Below, piece after piece: positions 34,681-44,500 of a stretch of 64,000 bases of DNA (within the stretch, counting starts at the first letter, position 1; each line of letters begins with the position of its first letter). A program made the position numbers and the translations under genes. The notes beneath the pieces were generated by a model, which worked only from the letters and a program-made list of their open reading frames with translations, did no database searches and was not told the origin of the DNA. The stretch is from SHZI01 sp964407855 (GTDB lineage Bacteria > Pseudomonadota > Gammaproteobacteria > Steroidobacterales > GCA-2729495). The DNA lies in NCBI GenBank assembly GCA_964407855.1, contig CAYOXI010000005.1:1-64000 (forward strand). Direction: 5' to 3'.

Positions 34681-35613
34681 TCAGAGCACTGCCGCAGTGC
34701 GTGCCCGGACCCGGGCCCCGCCGTCGGAGAAACGCCATTCGTAGGCGAAGCGCAGCACGTCGAAATCCGCCCGCAGGGCCTCCGGAAAGGGCTCGAAGGG
34801 TGATGCCAGGCGGAGGATGTCCATGGCTGCCTGGTCCAGCTTTTCCTGCCCGGACGAACTGCGCACTACCACGTCACGCAGGCGGCCGTCCGCGCCAATG
34901 GCAACTTCCAGTACCGGATAGGTCAACACCTGGCCCGGGCCGGCAGCCGCGGGAAAGTTGAGCGTTCCCACCTGCTCAACCTTGCGCTTCCAGGTATTTA
35001 GGTAGGTGGCGATGCGGGATTCCCGGGTATTGGCGCTGATCAGCAGCTCCCGGGGCTGGCTGTCCGGCACGAGGGTCTCGCTGTCGAAGCGGCCAACGAT
35101 GTCGATGGCGTGGCTGGCAGAGGGCAGCATGCTGGCTTCCACCTGCGGCGCGCGATCTGGATCGCCTGCGTCCGGTGCGCGGCGATCCGAGTCGCGAGCC
35201 AGCAGCAGTTGCTGCCGGTTCAGTACCGGATCGGGTAGACCGGGTCGTGCGTCGCTCTCGGCGCCATCACGGATGGGTCCAGGCCGGGGGGCCGGCAGCG
35301 GCAGGCCAGGCTGGGTCAGCAGTGCGGCATCGGGGGCTGCGTTGCCCGCACCGGCCAGATTCTTTTGCGCCAGCAGCACGGCGCTGTCCGGCGGGGTGCG
35401 ATCGCTGTCATCACCGGTGACCAGCACCACCTCCATGGTGCTGGTGAGGCTTTCCCGGCCCGGAGCGCCGGCCGTGAAGCTGATGCCGAGGATCAGGATC
35501 CCGTGGAAGAGGGCTGCCAGGAAGGCGGTGGAGGAAAGCCGGTCACGGGCAGCCTCGGCAGACCAGGCTGTCGGCCGGGATACACGCGTGATTGCCGTCT
35601 GCCTCCCTGCCAA
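34681..35613 (-). CDS. TonB family energy transducer-like protein
   Basis: A 310-residue inner-membrane protein: a short cytoplasmic N-terminus, one hydrophobic anchor (about residues 30-48), a long periplasmic linker and a C-terminal TonB domain (YPVLEVAIGADGRLRDVVVRSSSG). The TTG start at 35613 is preceded by AGGGAG at good spacing. The location next to gshB and the pilus genes matches the Pseudomonas tonB3-type gene, which is needed for twitching rather than iron uptake there. No exbBD is nearby. Confidence 0.82.
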   Translation of the reverse strand: MAGRQTAITRVSRPTAWSAEAARDRLSSTAFLAALFHGILILGISFTAGAPGRESLTSTMEVVLVTGDDSDRTPPDSAVLLAQKNLAGAGNAAPDAALLTQPGLPLPAPRPGPIRDGAESDARPGLPDPVLNRQQLLLARDSDRRAPDAGDPDRAPQVEASMLPSASHAIDIVGRFDSETLVPDSQPRELLISANTRESRIATYLNTWKRKVEQVGTLNFPAAAGPGQVLTYPVLEVAIGADGRLRDVVVRSSSGQEKLDQAAMDILRLASPFEPFPEALRADFDVLRFAYEWRFSDGGARVRARTAAVL

Positions 35614-35685
35614 GACCCGCTCCCTGCGCCCCGCACTGCGACGCGGTCGATTATACGCGCCGGTCCCGCCTGCAACGGGGGCAGG

Positions 35686-36747
35686 TCACAGATCCGGGAC
35701 CGTCGGCCGGGGTACCCGGCCCGCATTGCTCTGGCGCAGGCGCTCCTCCATCCCGGGCGTCGCCAGCATTTCTCCCCTCGGGCCAATGAGCAGCGCGTCG
35801 CTGAGCCCCAGGGATGCGCACAGTGCCGTGAAGCGAGCCGGGCCGCCCACCATCAGGGCGGTGGCGGCCGCATCGGCCAGCTCCGCGTCCCGCGCCACCA
35901 CCGTGACGCCGATGGCCTCGCTGCCTGGTAGTCCGGTCCGTGGATCCAGGACATGGTGATAGCGATGTCCATCCTGAACGTAGCTGCGGGCGTAGTCACC
36001 GGACGTGGCAGCGGCTTCGCCGTCCGCCAGCCACAAGGTCGCGAACACCCCGTCGCCGCGCGGGTTCCGGACCCCGATACGCCAGGGCCGGTTGCTCCCC
36101 GCCGCGAGCGGGCGCGTGCCCAGTGCCAGGACGCTGCTGCCACCGAGGTCGATCAGGGCATCGCGGACGTTGCGCTCGGCCAGCAGCGACCGGATGTGTT
36201 CCAGCGCTGTCCCCTTGGCGATCCCGCCCAGATCGATGCACAGCGGCCGCCGGGGCGTCAGCTGCCGGCCTTCCAGGGCCACGTCGGCCAGCGTTCCCTG
36301 TCCGTCCGTCAGTTTCCGGATTTCTGCGTCCGGGGGCGGCCCGTCGCTGCCTGCCAGATTTTCCTGCCGGTCAAACTGCCACAGGCGGACGAGAGCGCAG
36401 ACGCCCGGATCGAAGAGGCCCCCGCTACGGGTGTGCAGCTCGGTTGCCCGGGCGACCATGGCAGCCAGGGCGGGACTAAGGGTGACAGCCTCGCCCCGGC
36501 TGAGGCTTTCGTTGGCCCGCGCCAGCTCGCCCGTGCCAAAGGCATACCAGTCGTTGCCGACTGCGGTCAGGAATTGCTCAATGGCGTCCGCGGCAGCCTG
36601 CGCGTCCGGATCCGCCTGCGGGATCTGCAGCCGCACGGTGGTCCCGAAGGCGGCGAACTGGCGGGCTGTGGTCGCGGGCTCATCGGTGGCGCAGGCGGTG
36701 ACCGCGAGGAGGGCGGCCAGCACCCCGACGCCGATGCGGCTGTTCAG
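35686..36747 (-). CDS. apbE: FAD:protein FMN transferase (ApbE family lipoprotein)
   Basis: Transfers FMN covalently to threonines of proteins such as Nqr/Rnf subunits, in the periplasm. About 353 residues with CIDLGGIAKG, GGSSVLALG and YHHVLDPRTG as the FAD/metal site. From the GTG at 36723 the signal would be only 11 residues without a positive charge. From CTG at 36747 it becomes MNSRIGVGVLAALLAVTAC, a normal lipoprotein signal. That CTG makes a CTGA overlap with the gshB stop, the same layout as algH-ruvX. No nqr or rnf genes are visible here. Confidence 0.88.
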   Translation of the reverse strand: MNSRIGVGVLAALLAVTACATDEPATTARQFAAFGTTVRLQIPQADPDAQAAADAIEQFLTAVGNDWYAFGTGELARANESLSRGEAVTLSPALAAMVARATELHTRSGGLFDPGVCALVRLWQFDRQENLAGSDGPPPDAEIRKLTDGQGTLADVALEGRQLTPRRPLCIDLGGIAKGTALEHIRSLLAERNVRDALIDLGGSSVLALGTRPLAAGSNRPWRIGVRNPRGDGVFATLWLADGEAAATSGDYARSYVQDGHRYHHVLDPRTGLPGSEAIGVTVVARDAELADAAATALMVGGPARFTALCASLGLSDALLIGPRGEMLATPGMEERLRQSNAGRVPRPTVPDL

Positions 36748-37724
36748 GGGACTGGCACCCGTCGGGCGGGGCGACTGGCCAGGCGGGCGTCCAGCACATC
36801 AAACAGCCTGGCGGCCACGTCCAGGCCACCCAGCTTCTGCAGTTCCCGGATGCCGGTGGGGCTCGTGACATTGACCTCGGTCAGGAAATCGCCGATCACG
36901 TCCAGGCCGGCGAAGGTCACGCCCCGCTCCCGGAGCACCGGACCTACCTGGCTGCAGATCCAGCGGTCCCGTTCGGTGAGTTCGCGCACCTCCGGCTGGG
37001 CACCCATGACGAGATTGCCCCGGTTGTCGTCGGCCGGCGGTATCCGGGCCAGGACCCGGCTGACGGGCTCCCCATCCACCAGGATGATGCGTTTGTCACC
37101 CTGGCGGATCTCCGGGATGTAGCGCTGGGCCATCGCGTGGATCGTGCCGTAGTCGGTCAGCGTCTCGAAGACCACATTTGCATTGTTGTCGCCCTGACTG
37201 AGCACGAAGATCGATCGCCCCCCCATACCGTAGAGGGGCTTGACGACGATCTGCCGGTGCTCCGCCAGGAAGGCCCGCATGTCGGTGATCGAGCGCGTGA
37301 TCAGCGTATCGGGGCAGCACTGGGGGAACCAGGCCGTGAAAGCCTTCTCGTTGATGTCCCGGAGGCTTGCCGGGCGATTAACCACGAGCACGCCGGCTTC
37401 CTCGGCGCGCTCGAGGATGTAGGAGGTGTAGATGTACTCCGTGTCGAAGGGCGGGTCCTTCCGCATCAGCAGCAGATCCAGCCTGGCAAGCGGCATTTCC
37501 ACCGGGGAACCCAGCTCGAACCACTCGGTCCGCGAGTCCATCACCTGCAGCCGGCGTGCCAGGCCCTGGGCCTCGCCGTTGCGCAGCCGGATTGAACCCT
37601 GCTCGAAGTACCAGAGGCTGTAACCCCGCCGCGCTGCTTCCAGCAACATGGCAAGGGTGCTGTCCTTGGCCGGGCTGATGCCCGCAATCGGGTCCATCAC
37701 CACGCCCAGCTGCAATCCGGTCAT
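36744..37724 (-). CDS. gshB: Glutathione synthetase
   Basis: ATP-grasp ligase that adds glycine to gamma-glutamylcysteine. ATG at 37724 with GGGAG about nine bases before it gives 326 residues starting MTGLQLGVVMDPI. Family motifs: RKDPPFDTEYIYTSYILE, VVKPLYGMGGRSIF (ATP-grasp loop), and TFAGLDVIGDFLTEVNVTSPTG. It is divergent from pilG, as in Pseudomonas. apbE is coupled downstream. Confidence 0.96.
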   Translation of the reverse strand: MTGLQLGVVMDPIAGISPAKDSTLAMLLEAARRGYSLWYFEQGSIRLRNGEAQGLARRLQVMDSRTEWFELGSPVEMPLARLDLLLMRKDPPFDTEYIYTSYILERAEEAGVLVVNRPASLRDINEKAFTAWFPQCCPDTLITRSITDMRAFLAEHRQIVVKPLYGMGGRSIFVLSQGDNNANVVFETLTDYGTIHAMAQRYIPEIRQGDKRIILVDGEPVSRVLARIPPADDNRGNLVMGAQPEVRELTERDRWICSQVGPVLRERGVTFAGLDVIGDFLTEVNVTSPTGIRELQKLGGLDVAARLFDVLDARLASRPARRVPVP

Positions 37725-37969
37725 TCGTCTGATCTCCCTGTTCTGCCAGCGGCGTTCTGCGACGCCGTGCCTATTCTGGGCCGCAGATGCTGAAATGGCA
37801 CGGATCACGGGGGTATCATCCGGCGGCGGATCGGGCCGTGGGTTGCCCGGGCGCCTTGGGACATCGGGCACGACCAGACGCAGACGCCGGGGCAGGAGAG
37901 CGGCCAAACCTGCCGCGTGGCCCGCTCCTGACGGTTATGTTAAAAGTTCACGGAGGAGCCGACATACCG

Positions 37970-38386
37970 ATGCCAGGTCTGGAAATGCCAGTGATGGACA
38001 GCGCCACCCCGGGGATGCAGGGACTCAAGGTCCTCGTCATCGACGACAGCAAGACGATCCGGCGCACCGCCGAGACTCTGCTCTCCAAGGAAGGCTGCAC
38101 CGTCTATACGGCTGTGGATGGCTTCGATGCACTGGCCAAGATTGCCGACTACCGGCCGGACATCATTTTCGTCGACATCATGATGCCCCGGCTGGACGGC
38201 TATCAGACCTGCTCCCTGATCAAGCACAACCGCACCTTCCGGGAGACGCCAGTGATCATGCTGTCCAGCAAGGATGGCCTCTTCGACCGGGCGCGGGGGC
38301 GTATGGTGGGATCCGAGCATTACCTGACCAAACCCTTCACCAAGGACGAGCTGCTGGGCGCCATTACGCGCCAGGTGGCCCGCTGA
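37970..38386 (+). CDS. pilG: Twitching motility response regulator PilG
   Basis: Single-domain CheY-like receiver of 138 residues, first gene of the Chp chemosensory cluster. VLVIDDSKTIRRTAETLLSK, phospho-acceptor Asp69 in IIFVDIMMPRLDGYQ, MLSSKDGLFDRARG and YLTKPFTKDELLGAI all match PilG. The start chosen, 11 bases after GGAGGAG, gives the family length; ATGs upstream (37936) and downstream (MDSATPGM) are alternatives. Phosphorylated by ChpA, it promotes pilus extension. Confidence 0.95.
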   Translation: MPGLEMPVMDSATPGMQGLKVLVIDDSKTIRRTAETLLSKEGCTVYTAVDGFDALAKIADYRPDIIFVDIMMPRLDGYQTCSLIKHNRTFRETPVIMLSSKDGLFDRARGRMVGSEHYLTKPFTKDELLGAITRQVAR

Positions 38387-38435
38387 CGCTTTTCGCCCCG
38401 CCAGCGCGCCGGGGCCCGATTGCCGGGAGATTGGC

Positions 38436-38798
38436 ATGGCACTCGTACTGATCGCCGACGACTCACCCACCGACCAGCTGATCCTGTCCCGTATCCTCGA
38501 GAAGAACGGGTTCGAGACGCTGGTGGCCCGCGACGGCGCGGAGGCCATACAACTCGCCGGGCAACGCACGCCGGACGTGATCCTGATGGACATCGTGATG
38601 CCCGGCATGAACGGCTTCCAGGCCACCCGGCAACTGGCCCAGAACCCGTCCACTGCCGCGATCCCGATCGTGATCATTTCCACCAAGACGCAGGAAGCAG
38701 ACCGGGTCTGGGGCCTGCGCCAGGGCGCAGTGAGCTACCTGACCAAGCCGGTCTCCGACGAAGACCTGGTCTCAGCTGTGCGTCACGCACTCAGATAG
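38436..38798 (+). CDS. pilH: Twitching motility response regulator PilH
   Basis: A 120-residue CheY-like receiver. VLIADDSPTDQLILSRILEK, phospho-acceptor Asp52 in ILMDIVMPGMNGFQATRQL and YLTKPVSDEDL match PilH. In Pseudomonas PilH opposes PilG, promoting retraction or acting as a phosphate sink. It follows pilG by 49 bases. Confidence 0.94.
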   Translation: MALVLIADDSPTDQLILSRILEKNGFETLVARDGAEAIQLAGQRTPDVILMDIVMPGMNGFQATRQLAQNPSTAAIPIVIISTKTQEADRVWGLRQGAVSYLTKPVSDEDLVSAVRHALR

Positions 38799-38812
38799 GG
38801 AGGCGGGAGCGG

Positions 38813-39385
38813 GTGGGAGCAACCGTACAAGGTGGCCTGCGTGCCCTGCGCGAGCACCCGTTCGACCTGCTCCAGGAACTGGAGCGGCGAGCCCGCGCGG
38901 CTGCGGCCGGGGCTCTCGGTGACGAGGACTGCATCAGCGAGTGGGTCGGGATCGGGTTCCGGCTGGGGAGCGAGCGCTTCGTGGTTGCCCGCGAGGAAGT
39001 CCGGGAAATCCTGATGGTGCCGCCGGCCATTACCCGGGTTCCTGGTGCGAGGCCGTGGGTGCGGGGTCTGGCCAACGTCCGGGGGCACCTGCTGCCGGTC
39101 ACCGACCTCCGGGAGTTCCTGGGGTCCGGCGTGGGCGGTTCGGACCGGACGGCCCGGGCGCTGGTGGCCCACAGCAGCGAGTTTCCGGTGGGGCTGATCG
39201 TTGACGAGGTGTTCGGCTTCCGACGTTTCCTCGACCGGGAACTGACTTCGGAGACGCCGTCGACGGCGATCCGCGCCGACCGTTTCCTGGCCGGGACCTT
39301 CCGCCGCGGGGCGGAGGTCTGGCCGGTGTTCAGCCTGGCCAGACTGCTGGATGCCCGGGAATTCCAGCGCGCGGCCGGTGAGTAA
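38813..39385 (+). CDS. pilI: CheW-like adaptor PilI
   Basis: Scaffold that couples the receptor PilJ to the kinase ChpA. The GTG start at 38813, with GGGAGG and GGGAG just upstream, gives 190 residues. The CheW fold shows GIGFRLGSERFVVAREEVREIL, RVPGARPWVRGLANVRGHLLPVTDL and GLIVDEVFGFR. It is 14 bases downstream of pilH. Confidence 0.92.
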   Translation: MGATVQGGLRALREHPFDLLQELERRARAAAAGALGDEDCISEWVGIGFRLGSERFVVAREEVREILMVPPAITRVPGARPWVRGLANVRGHLLPVTDLREFLGSGVGGSDRTARALVAHSSEFPVGLIVDEVFGFRRFLDRELTSETPSTAIRADRFLAGTFRRGAEVWPVFSLARLLDAREFQRAAGE

Positions 39386-39412
39386 ATTTCGCAGGAACAG
39401 AGCGAGTCGAAC

Positions 39413-41521
39413 ATGACAGAACAGTCTGGTGGAATGCGCCTCCTGCCGGCCCTCGGGGCCGGCCTGGTCGTCGTCCTCGTTGCAGCCCTCGCGCTGGTCC
39501 TGCTGAAGCCGGGTGACACGGCACGTGGTGCGGCCCCGGTCCCGGGCGCTGCGGCCTTTGCCGAGGCCCATGCCGCCTACCGGCTGGCCGGCGGGGCGCT
39601 CCGGGGCGAGACCGCGGCCTTCGATGCGCTGGCCGAGGCCGAGGCCCGGCTGGGCGCTGCCGACCTGTCCGGCGTCGCTGCGGGGGACCGCCGCCAGCTC
39701 GAGCAGGTGCGCAGCAGCCTGGTGACCATTCTCGGTGGCCGGGCGGAGCTCGTCGGTCTCCGGGCCGCGGCCGACCGGGCCGACCGGATCTTCCCGCTGC
39801 TGGCCACCCAGATCGAGGCGCTCGCCGCGTCAGGCACGCTGCGGACCCAGCCCGGGACCATCGCCCAGCTGGAGCGCCTGCGGGCGCTGGCCGACGGCAT
39901 CCGTCGCGACCTGCGGGGACTCTCCGCAGGTACGCTGTTCGCAGCAGGCCAGAACCCGGCCCTGCTCGACGCCGACATGGTCATGGGGCGCATCGTGCGG
40001 GGTTTCGCCGAGGGTGATGCGGAACTGGGCCTGCGGCCGGTGGCCGGCGCAGATGCCATTGCCGCGCTGGATGGCGTCCGCCAGCAGGCCGGGGATCTCA
40101 GCAAGACGTTGCGGGATGTGCTCGCCAGCGGCGACCGCCTTGGCGCCCTCGCGCAGTCGATGGCGCAGCTGGAGGGTCAGGTGGCCGCGCTGCCGGTCGG
40201 GGGGGTGGCAGCCACCGCGACGACCACCACCAGCCTGGCCAGCATGGTCACGGCCGGACTGCTGGCCCTGGGGCTGGGCCTCGCCCTGACCATGGTCTGG
40301 ATCTACAAGCGCCTCGCGGACACCCGCGCCGCCACGGCCCGGCAGACGGCCCAGAGCGAACGCAACCAGCAGGCCATCCTCACGCTGCTGGATGAGATGA
40401 GCAGCCTCGCCGATGGTGACCTGACCGTCCACGCGACAGTCACTGAGGACATCACCGGCGCCATTGCCGATTCCATCAACTACGCCATTGAGGCGCTGCG
40501 GGAACTGGTCACGACCATCAACGAGAGCGCGATCCTTGTGGACGGCGCAGCCAAGCAGACCGAGAACTCCGCCCGGCAGCTGGCGGCTGCCAGCGAGGCC
40601 CAGTCCAAGCAGATTGAATCAGCCTCGCGGGCCATCAACCGGATGGCGTCCTCGATCGAGGAGGTTTCGGGCAATGCCGAACGCTCCTCAGACGTGGCCC
40701 GGCACTCCGTGGACGTGGCCCACAAGGGCGGCGACGCTGTGCGGCGCACCATCGAAGGGATGAACGCAATCCGCGAGACCATCCAGGAGACCTCGAAGCG
40801 CATCAAGCGCCTCGGTGAGAGCTCCCAGGAGATCGGCAACATCGTCGAGCTGATCAATGACATCGCTGACCAGACCAACATCCTGGCCCTGAACGCCGCC
40901 ATCCAGGCCTCGATGGCCGGCGAGGCAGGCCGCGGCTTTGCGGTGGTGGCCGACGAAGTCCAGCGCCTTGCCGAACGGTCGGCCAACGCCACCAAGCAGA
41001 TCGAGTTCCTGGTGCGGACCATCCAGGCCGATACCAACGAGGCGATCGTGTCCATGGAGCGCAGCACGACCGACGTGGTCGGGGGCGCCCTGCTGGCCGA
41101 GAATGCCGGTGCCGCGCTGGAGGAAATCGAGCAGGTTTCCAACCAGATCGCGGCCCTGGTCCAGAACATCTCGAGCTCCGCCCGGGAGCAGGGCAAGGCG
41201 GCGTCGGCCGTCACCCGCAGCATGGACGTCCTGCAGGAAATCAATTCCGAGACGGCGGCCAGCACCAGCGCCACGACCAGTGCCATCAGCAAGCTGTCGG
41301 AGCTGGCCAGTCAGCTCCGGCGGTCGGTTGCCGGCTTTCGTCTGCCGCCCGTCGCGACGATGACCACCCGCGGGGGTGCGGCCGCGAGAGCTGCCGCCAA
41401 CCCGTCCAACGTGGTTGGCCATGCCGAAGACGATGAGCCGGCTCTCGACGGCGGCGTCGTCCACGGTGATGCCACCCGCTTTGCCGAGCCGGTGTCCTTC
41501 GTGAGCAAGCGCTCCGCCTGA
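39413..41521 (+). CDS. pilJ: Methyl-accepting chemotaxis-type receptor PilJ
   Basis: Membrane receptor of the Chp pathway, 702 residues: an N-terminal helix (about residues 10-30), a helical periplasmic sensor region (PilJ type), a second membrane helix (about 275-297), a HAMP-like stretch and a long cytoplasmic coiled coil. The signalling tip shows DIADQTNILALNAAIQASMAGEAGRGFAVVADEVQRLAERS. In Pseudomonas PilJ senses pilus tension or PilA. The expected methyltransferase PilK and methylesterase ChpB genes are not in this cluster. Confidence 0.95.
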   Translation: MTEQSGGMRLLPALGAGLVVVLVAALALVLLKPGDTARGAAPVPGAAAFAEAHAAYRLAGGALRGETAAFDALAEAEARLGAADLSGVAAGDRRQLEQVRSSLVTILGGRAELVGLRAAADRADRIFPLLATQIEALAASGTLRTQPGTIAQLERLRALADGIRRDLRGLSAGTLFAAGQNPALLDADMVMGRIVRGFAEGDAELGLRPVAGADAIAALDGVRQQAGDLSKTLRDVLASGDRLGALAQSMAQLEGQVAALPVGGVAATATTTTSLASMVTAGLLALGLGLALTMVWIYKRLADTRAATARQTAQSERNQQAILTLLDEMSSLADGDLTVHATVTEDITGAIADSINYAIEALRELVTTINESAILVDGAAKQTENSARQLAAASEAQSKQIESASRAINRMASSIEEVSGNAERSSDVARHSVDVAHKGGDAVRRTIEGMNAIRETIQETSKRIKRLGESSQEIGNIVELINDIADQTNILALNAAIQASMAGEAGRGFAVVADEVQRLAERSANATKQIEFLVRTIQADTNEAIVSMERSTTDVVGGALLAENAGAALEEIEQVSNQIAALVQNISSSAREQGKAASAVTRSMDVLQEINSETAASTSATTSAISKLSELASQLRRSVAGFRLPPVATMTTRGGAAARAAANPSNVVGHAEDDEPALDGGVVHGDATRFAEPVSFVSKRSA

Positions 41522-41523
41522 CC

Positions 41524-44500
41524 GTGGCCGCAATCCCCGGGCAGGAACTGATGGCCGATCCGGCACCACAGCCGTTGCAGGTGGTCGCGGAGGAGCTGGC
41601 CGTCACCCTCAACGAGGCGCGCGCCCTGCTCGAGCAGTTCGCCGAGGGCGATACCGGCGGTGAGCCCGTCGAGCGCTGCGTGGCCCTGCTGCATTCCGCC
41701 CGCGGTGTACTCCAGATCACCGAGACCTGGGGCGCGAGCCTGCTGGCCGAGGAGATGGAGCAGACCTGTCGTCATCTGCTGAAGATCCGCCGGGACGGGC
41801 CGACCGCGGACGTCATCGAGGCGCTCTCCCGCGCCGCTGTCCAGCTGCCGGCCTATGTCGAACGGCTCCGGGACGGCGGACGCGATGTCCCGCTGGTGCT
41901 GCTGCCACTGCTCAACGACCTGCGGGCGGCCCGGGGTCGTCCCCTGCTGTCCGAGAGCACGCTGCTGCTGCTGAATGTGGCCCCAGGCGCGAATGGCCAG
42001 CCCCGCGGACGCGCTCTCGACGGCCGGGCGTCGTCCCGGACCACACCGCCCCGGTCCGCCTCCGGCGAGGAGGTGGCCTCGCTGGCCCGGGCCCTGCGTC
42101 CCCGCTTCCAGCTGGCCCTGCTCGGCTGGATCCGTGGCGATGGCGGCGCCGATGCTGTGGCCCGCCTGCAGGAGGTGGTTGGCCGCCTCGAAGGTGCCGC
42201 TGCCAGTGATGTGGTGCACCAGTTGTGGTGGGTGACCGGCGGCGTTCTTGAGGCACTGGCCGATCGCGGCCTGGAGTCCGGGGTCTCCGTCAAGCGCCTG
42301 ATCGGCCAGGCCGACCGGGAGATGAAGCGCCTGCACACCCTTGGTGAGCGCAAGTTCGCGGCGCAGCCGCCCGTCGACCTGGTGAACAACCTCCTCTATT
42401 ACGTCGCCCGGGCCACCAGCAACGGTCCCCGGGTCAGCGCCATCCGCGAGGCCTTCAATCTCTCGGGGCTGATCCCGGGCGATGAGCAGATCGAGCAGGC
42501 CCGCCAGAGCCTCGCCGCACCCTCCGTCAAGCTGATGCAGACGGTTGCCGCGGCGATCCGGGATGACCTCGCCCGCGTCAAGGACGTGCTGGACATCTAT
42601 GTGCGTACCGGCATGGAACGCATCGAGGAACTGGCTCCCCAGGTGGAGCTGCTGAAGAAGATCGGGGACACCCTGGGCGTACTGGGCCTCGGCGACCTGC
42701 GGGAGATCGTGCAGACCCGCCGTACAGACCTCGAGAATCTCGTCGGTCGCAACGAGCAGCCTGACGAGGCGGCGCTGGTGGCCATGGCTACGGCACTGCT
42801 GCAGGTGGAGGACCGGCTCGAGCAGCAGCTGATCGGACTGATCGTGCCCGACGGTGCCGGCCCGTCGACTGGTGCCGCTGACCGGGAAGACCCGGACCGG
42901 GCTGCCGTGACCCAGGTGGTGATGCGGGAGTGCCTCTCCAACCTGGCGCGGGTCAAGGAAGCCATCACGCTGGTTACCGAGCGGGCCGGGGACGGCACCG
43001 CGCTGGACGCCATCCCGAGCCTGCTCCGCGGCATCACCGCCGCGTTGCTCATGGTCGAGAAGGACCAGGCGGGACGCATTGCCGAACGGATCGCGGTGGC
43101 TGCCAGCGAGGTGGTGCAGCGGAGCGGCGGGGACGAGGCACGGGTTGCGCTCGAACGCCTGGCCGATGCGATCGTGAGCCTGGAGTACTACATGGAGACC
43201 CTCCAGGCCGGTCGCCGGGCGCCCGACTGGATGCTCGACAACGCAGGCCGCAGCCTCGACGCGCTCGTGCTGCCGGCCGCCCGCTCCGGTCCGGTGCTGG
43301 ACGACGTCGTGGCAGCGGTGGACCTGCCCGCCACCCTCGTCATCGAACGTCCGGCCGCTGTTGAAGCGCCGCCGCCGCCCCGCCTGCCGTCGTCGCAGCG
43401 CCCGGTGGTCACGGACCAGGGTGCCGGGATCGATCCGGAGATCCTCGAGCTCTTCATCGAGGAAGCCCGGGAAGCCATCGAATCCATCAACGTGCATTTC
43501 CCGGCCTGGGAATTGGACGAGGGCGAGCGGGAGTCCCTGCTGGTGCTACGGCGCGCCTTCCACACGCTGAAGGGCAGCGGGCGGATGGTCGGTGCCGAAC
43601 TCATCGGTGATTTCTGCTGGAGCGTCGAGCACCTGCTGAATCGCCTCATCGACGGCACTCTGCAGCGCCAGCCTGCGATCGTGACCTTCCTCCGGCGGGC
43701 CATCCCCGCCGTTGGCGAGCTGCTGGAGCAGCTGGAGGTCGGGCAGCCGCCGGCCAGCGACATCGCTGCCGTGATGGCCGAGGCCGAAGTCCTCGCGCGG
43801 CCCGCGCCGGCCGCCGAACCCGAGGCGCCCGCTGGCAGCGAGGATGTCACCGAGTTGCTGCCGATACCCGAACTGGACGGGGCACTCGCGCAGTCCACCC
43901 TGGCACCGGCTGGCGGGGAGCCAGAAGCGGTGTCGGGCGGGGATACAGACGCCACCCTGGTGGCTCGGCTCCCCGAAGGGTTCCTGCCGCCGCTCGGGCC
44001 GGACGATGCGACGCTGATCGCCTCACTGCCGCCGATCATCCCCGCCGCGTCGGCCATGGACCCGGTACTGCTGGACATCCTGTCGCGGGAAGTAACGCTG
44101 CACCTGGCCGTGCTCCGCGACTTCACGGCGCGGACTGCAGAGGCGCTGGCCCAGCCGCTGCCGGAACGCGTGTTCCGCGCCTGCCACACGCTGCAGGGCA
44201 GCCTGACGATGGCCGGCGTGACCGAGGCAGTCGAGGTGGCCGCCACGCTCAACGATCTGATGGGCGTGCTGCACGCGGCCCATCTGCCGGCCGACGCGCC
44301 GGTGATCGCCGCCGCGGGCGAAGCCGCCGATGTGGTTGCCGCGATCGTTGACCGGCTCGGCGATGCAACGCTGCCGGAGAGGGACACCAGCGCCATCACC
44401 GGTCAGCTGCATCTGCTGCTGGCAGCTGCGACGGAACGGGCCGCAGCCCTGTCCGTGGAGGCGCCGGATTCGGGCACCATCTCCATCGAAGTACCCGGAC

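Noticed and set aside
41311..43497. A 728-residue minus-strand frame opposite pilJ/chpA
   Set aside because: Composition and lack of motifs mark it as the antisense shadow of chpA, which has full domain support.
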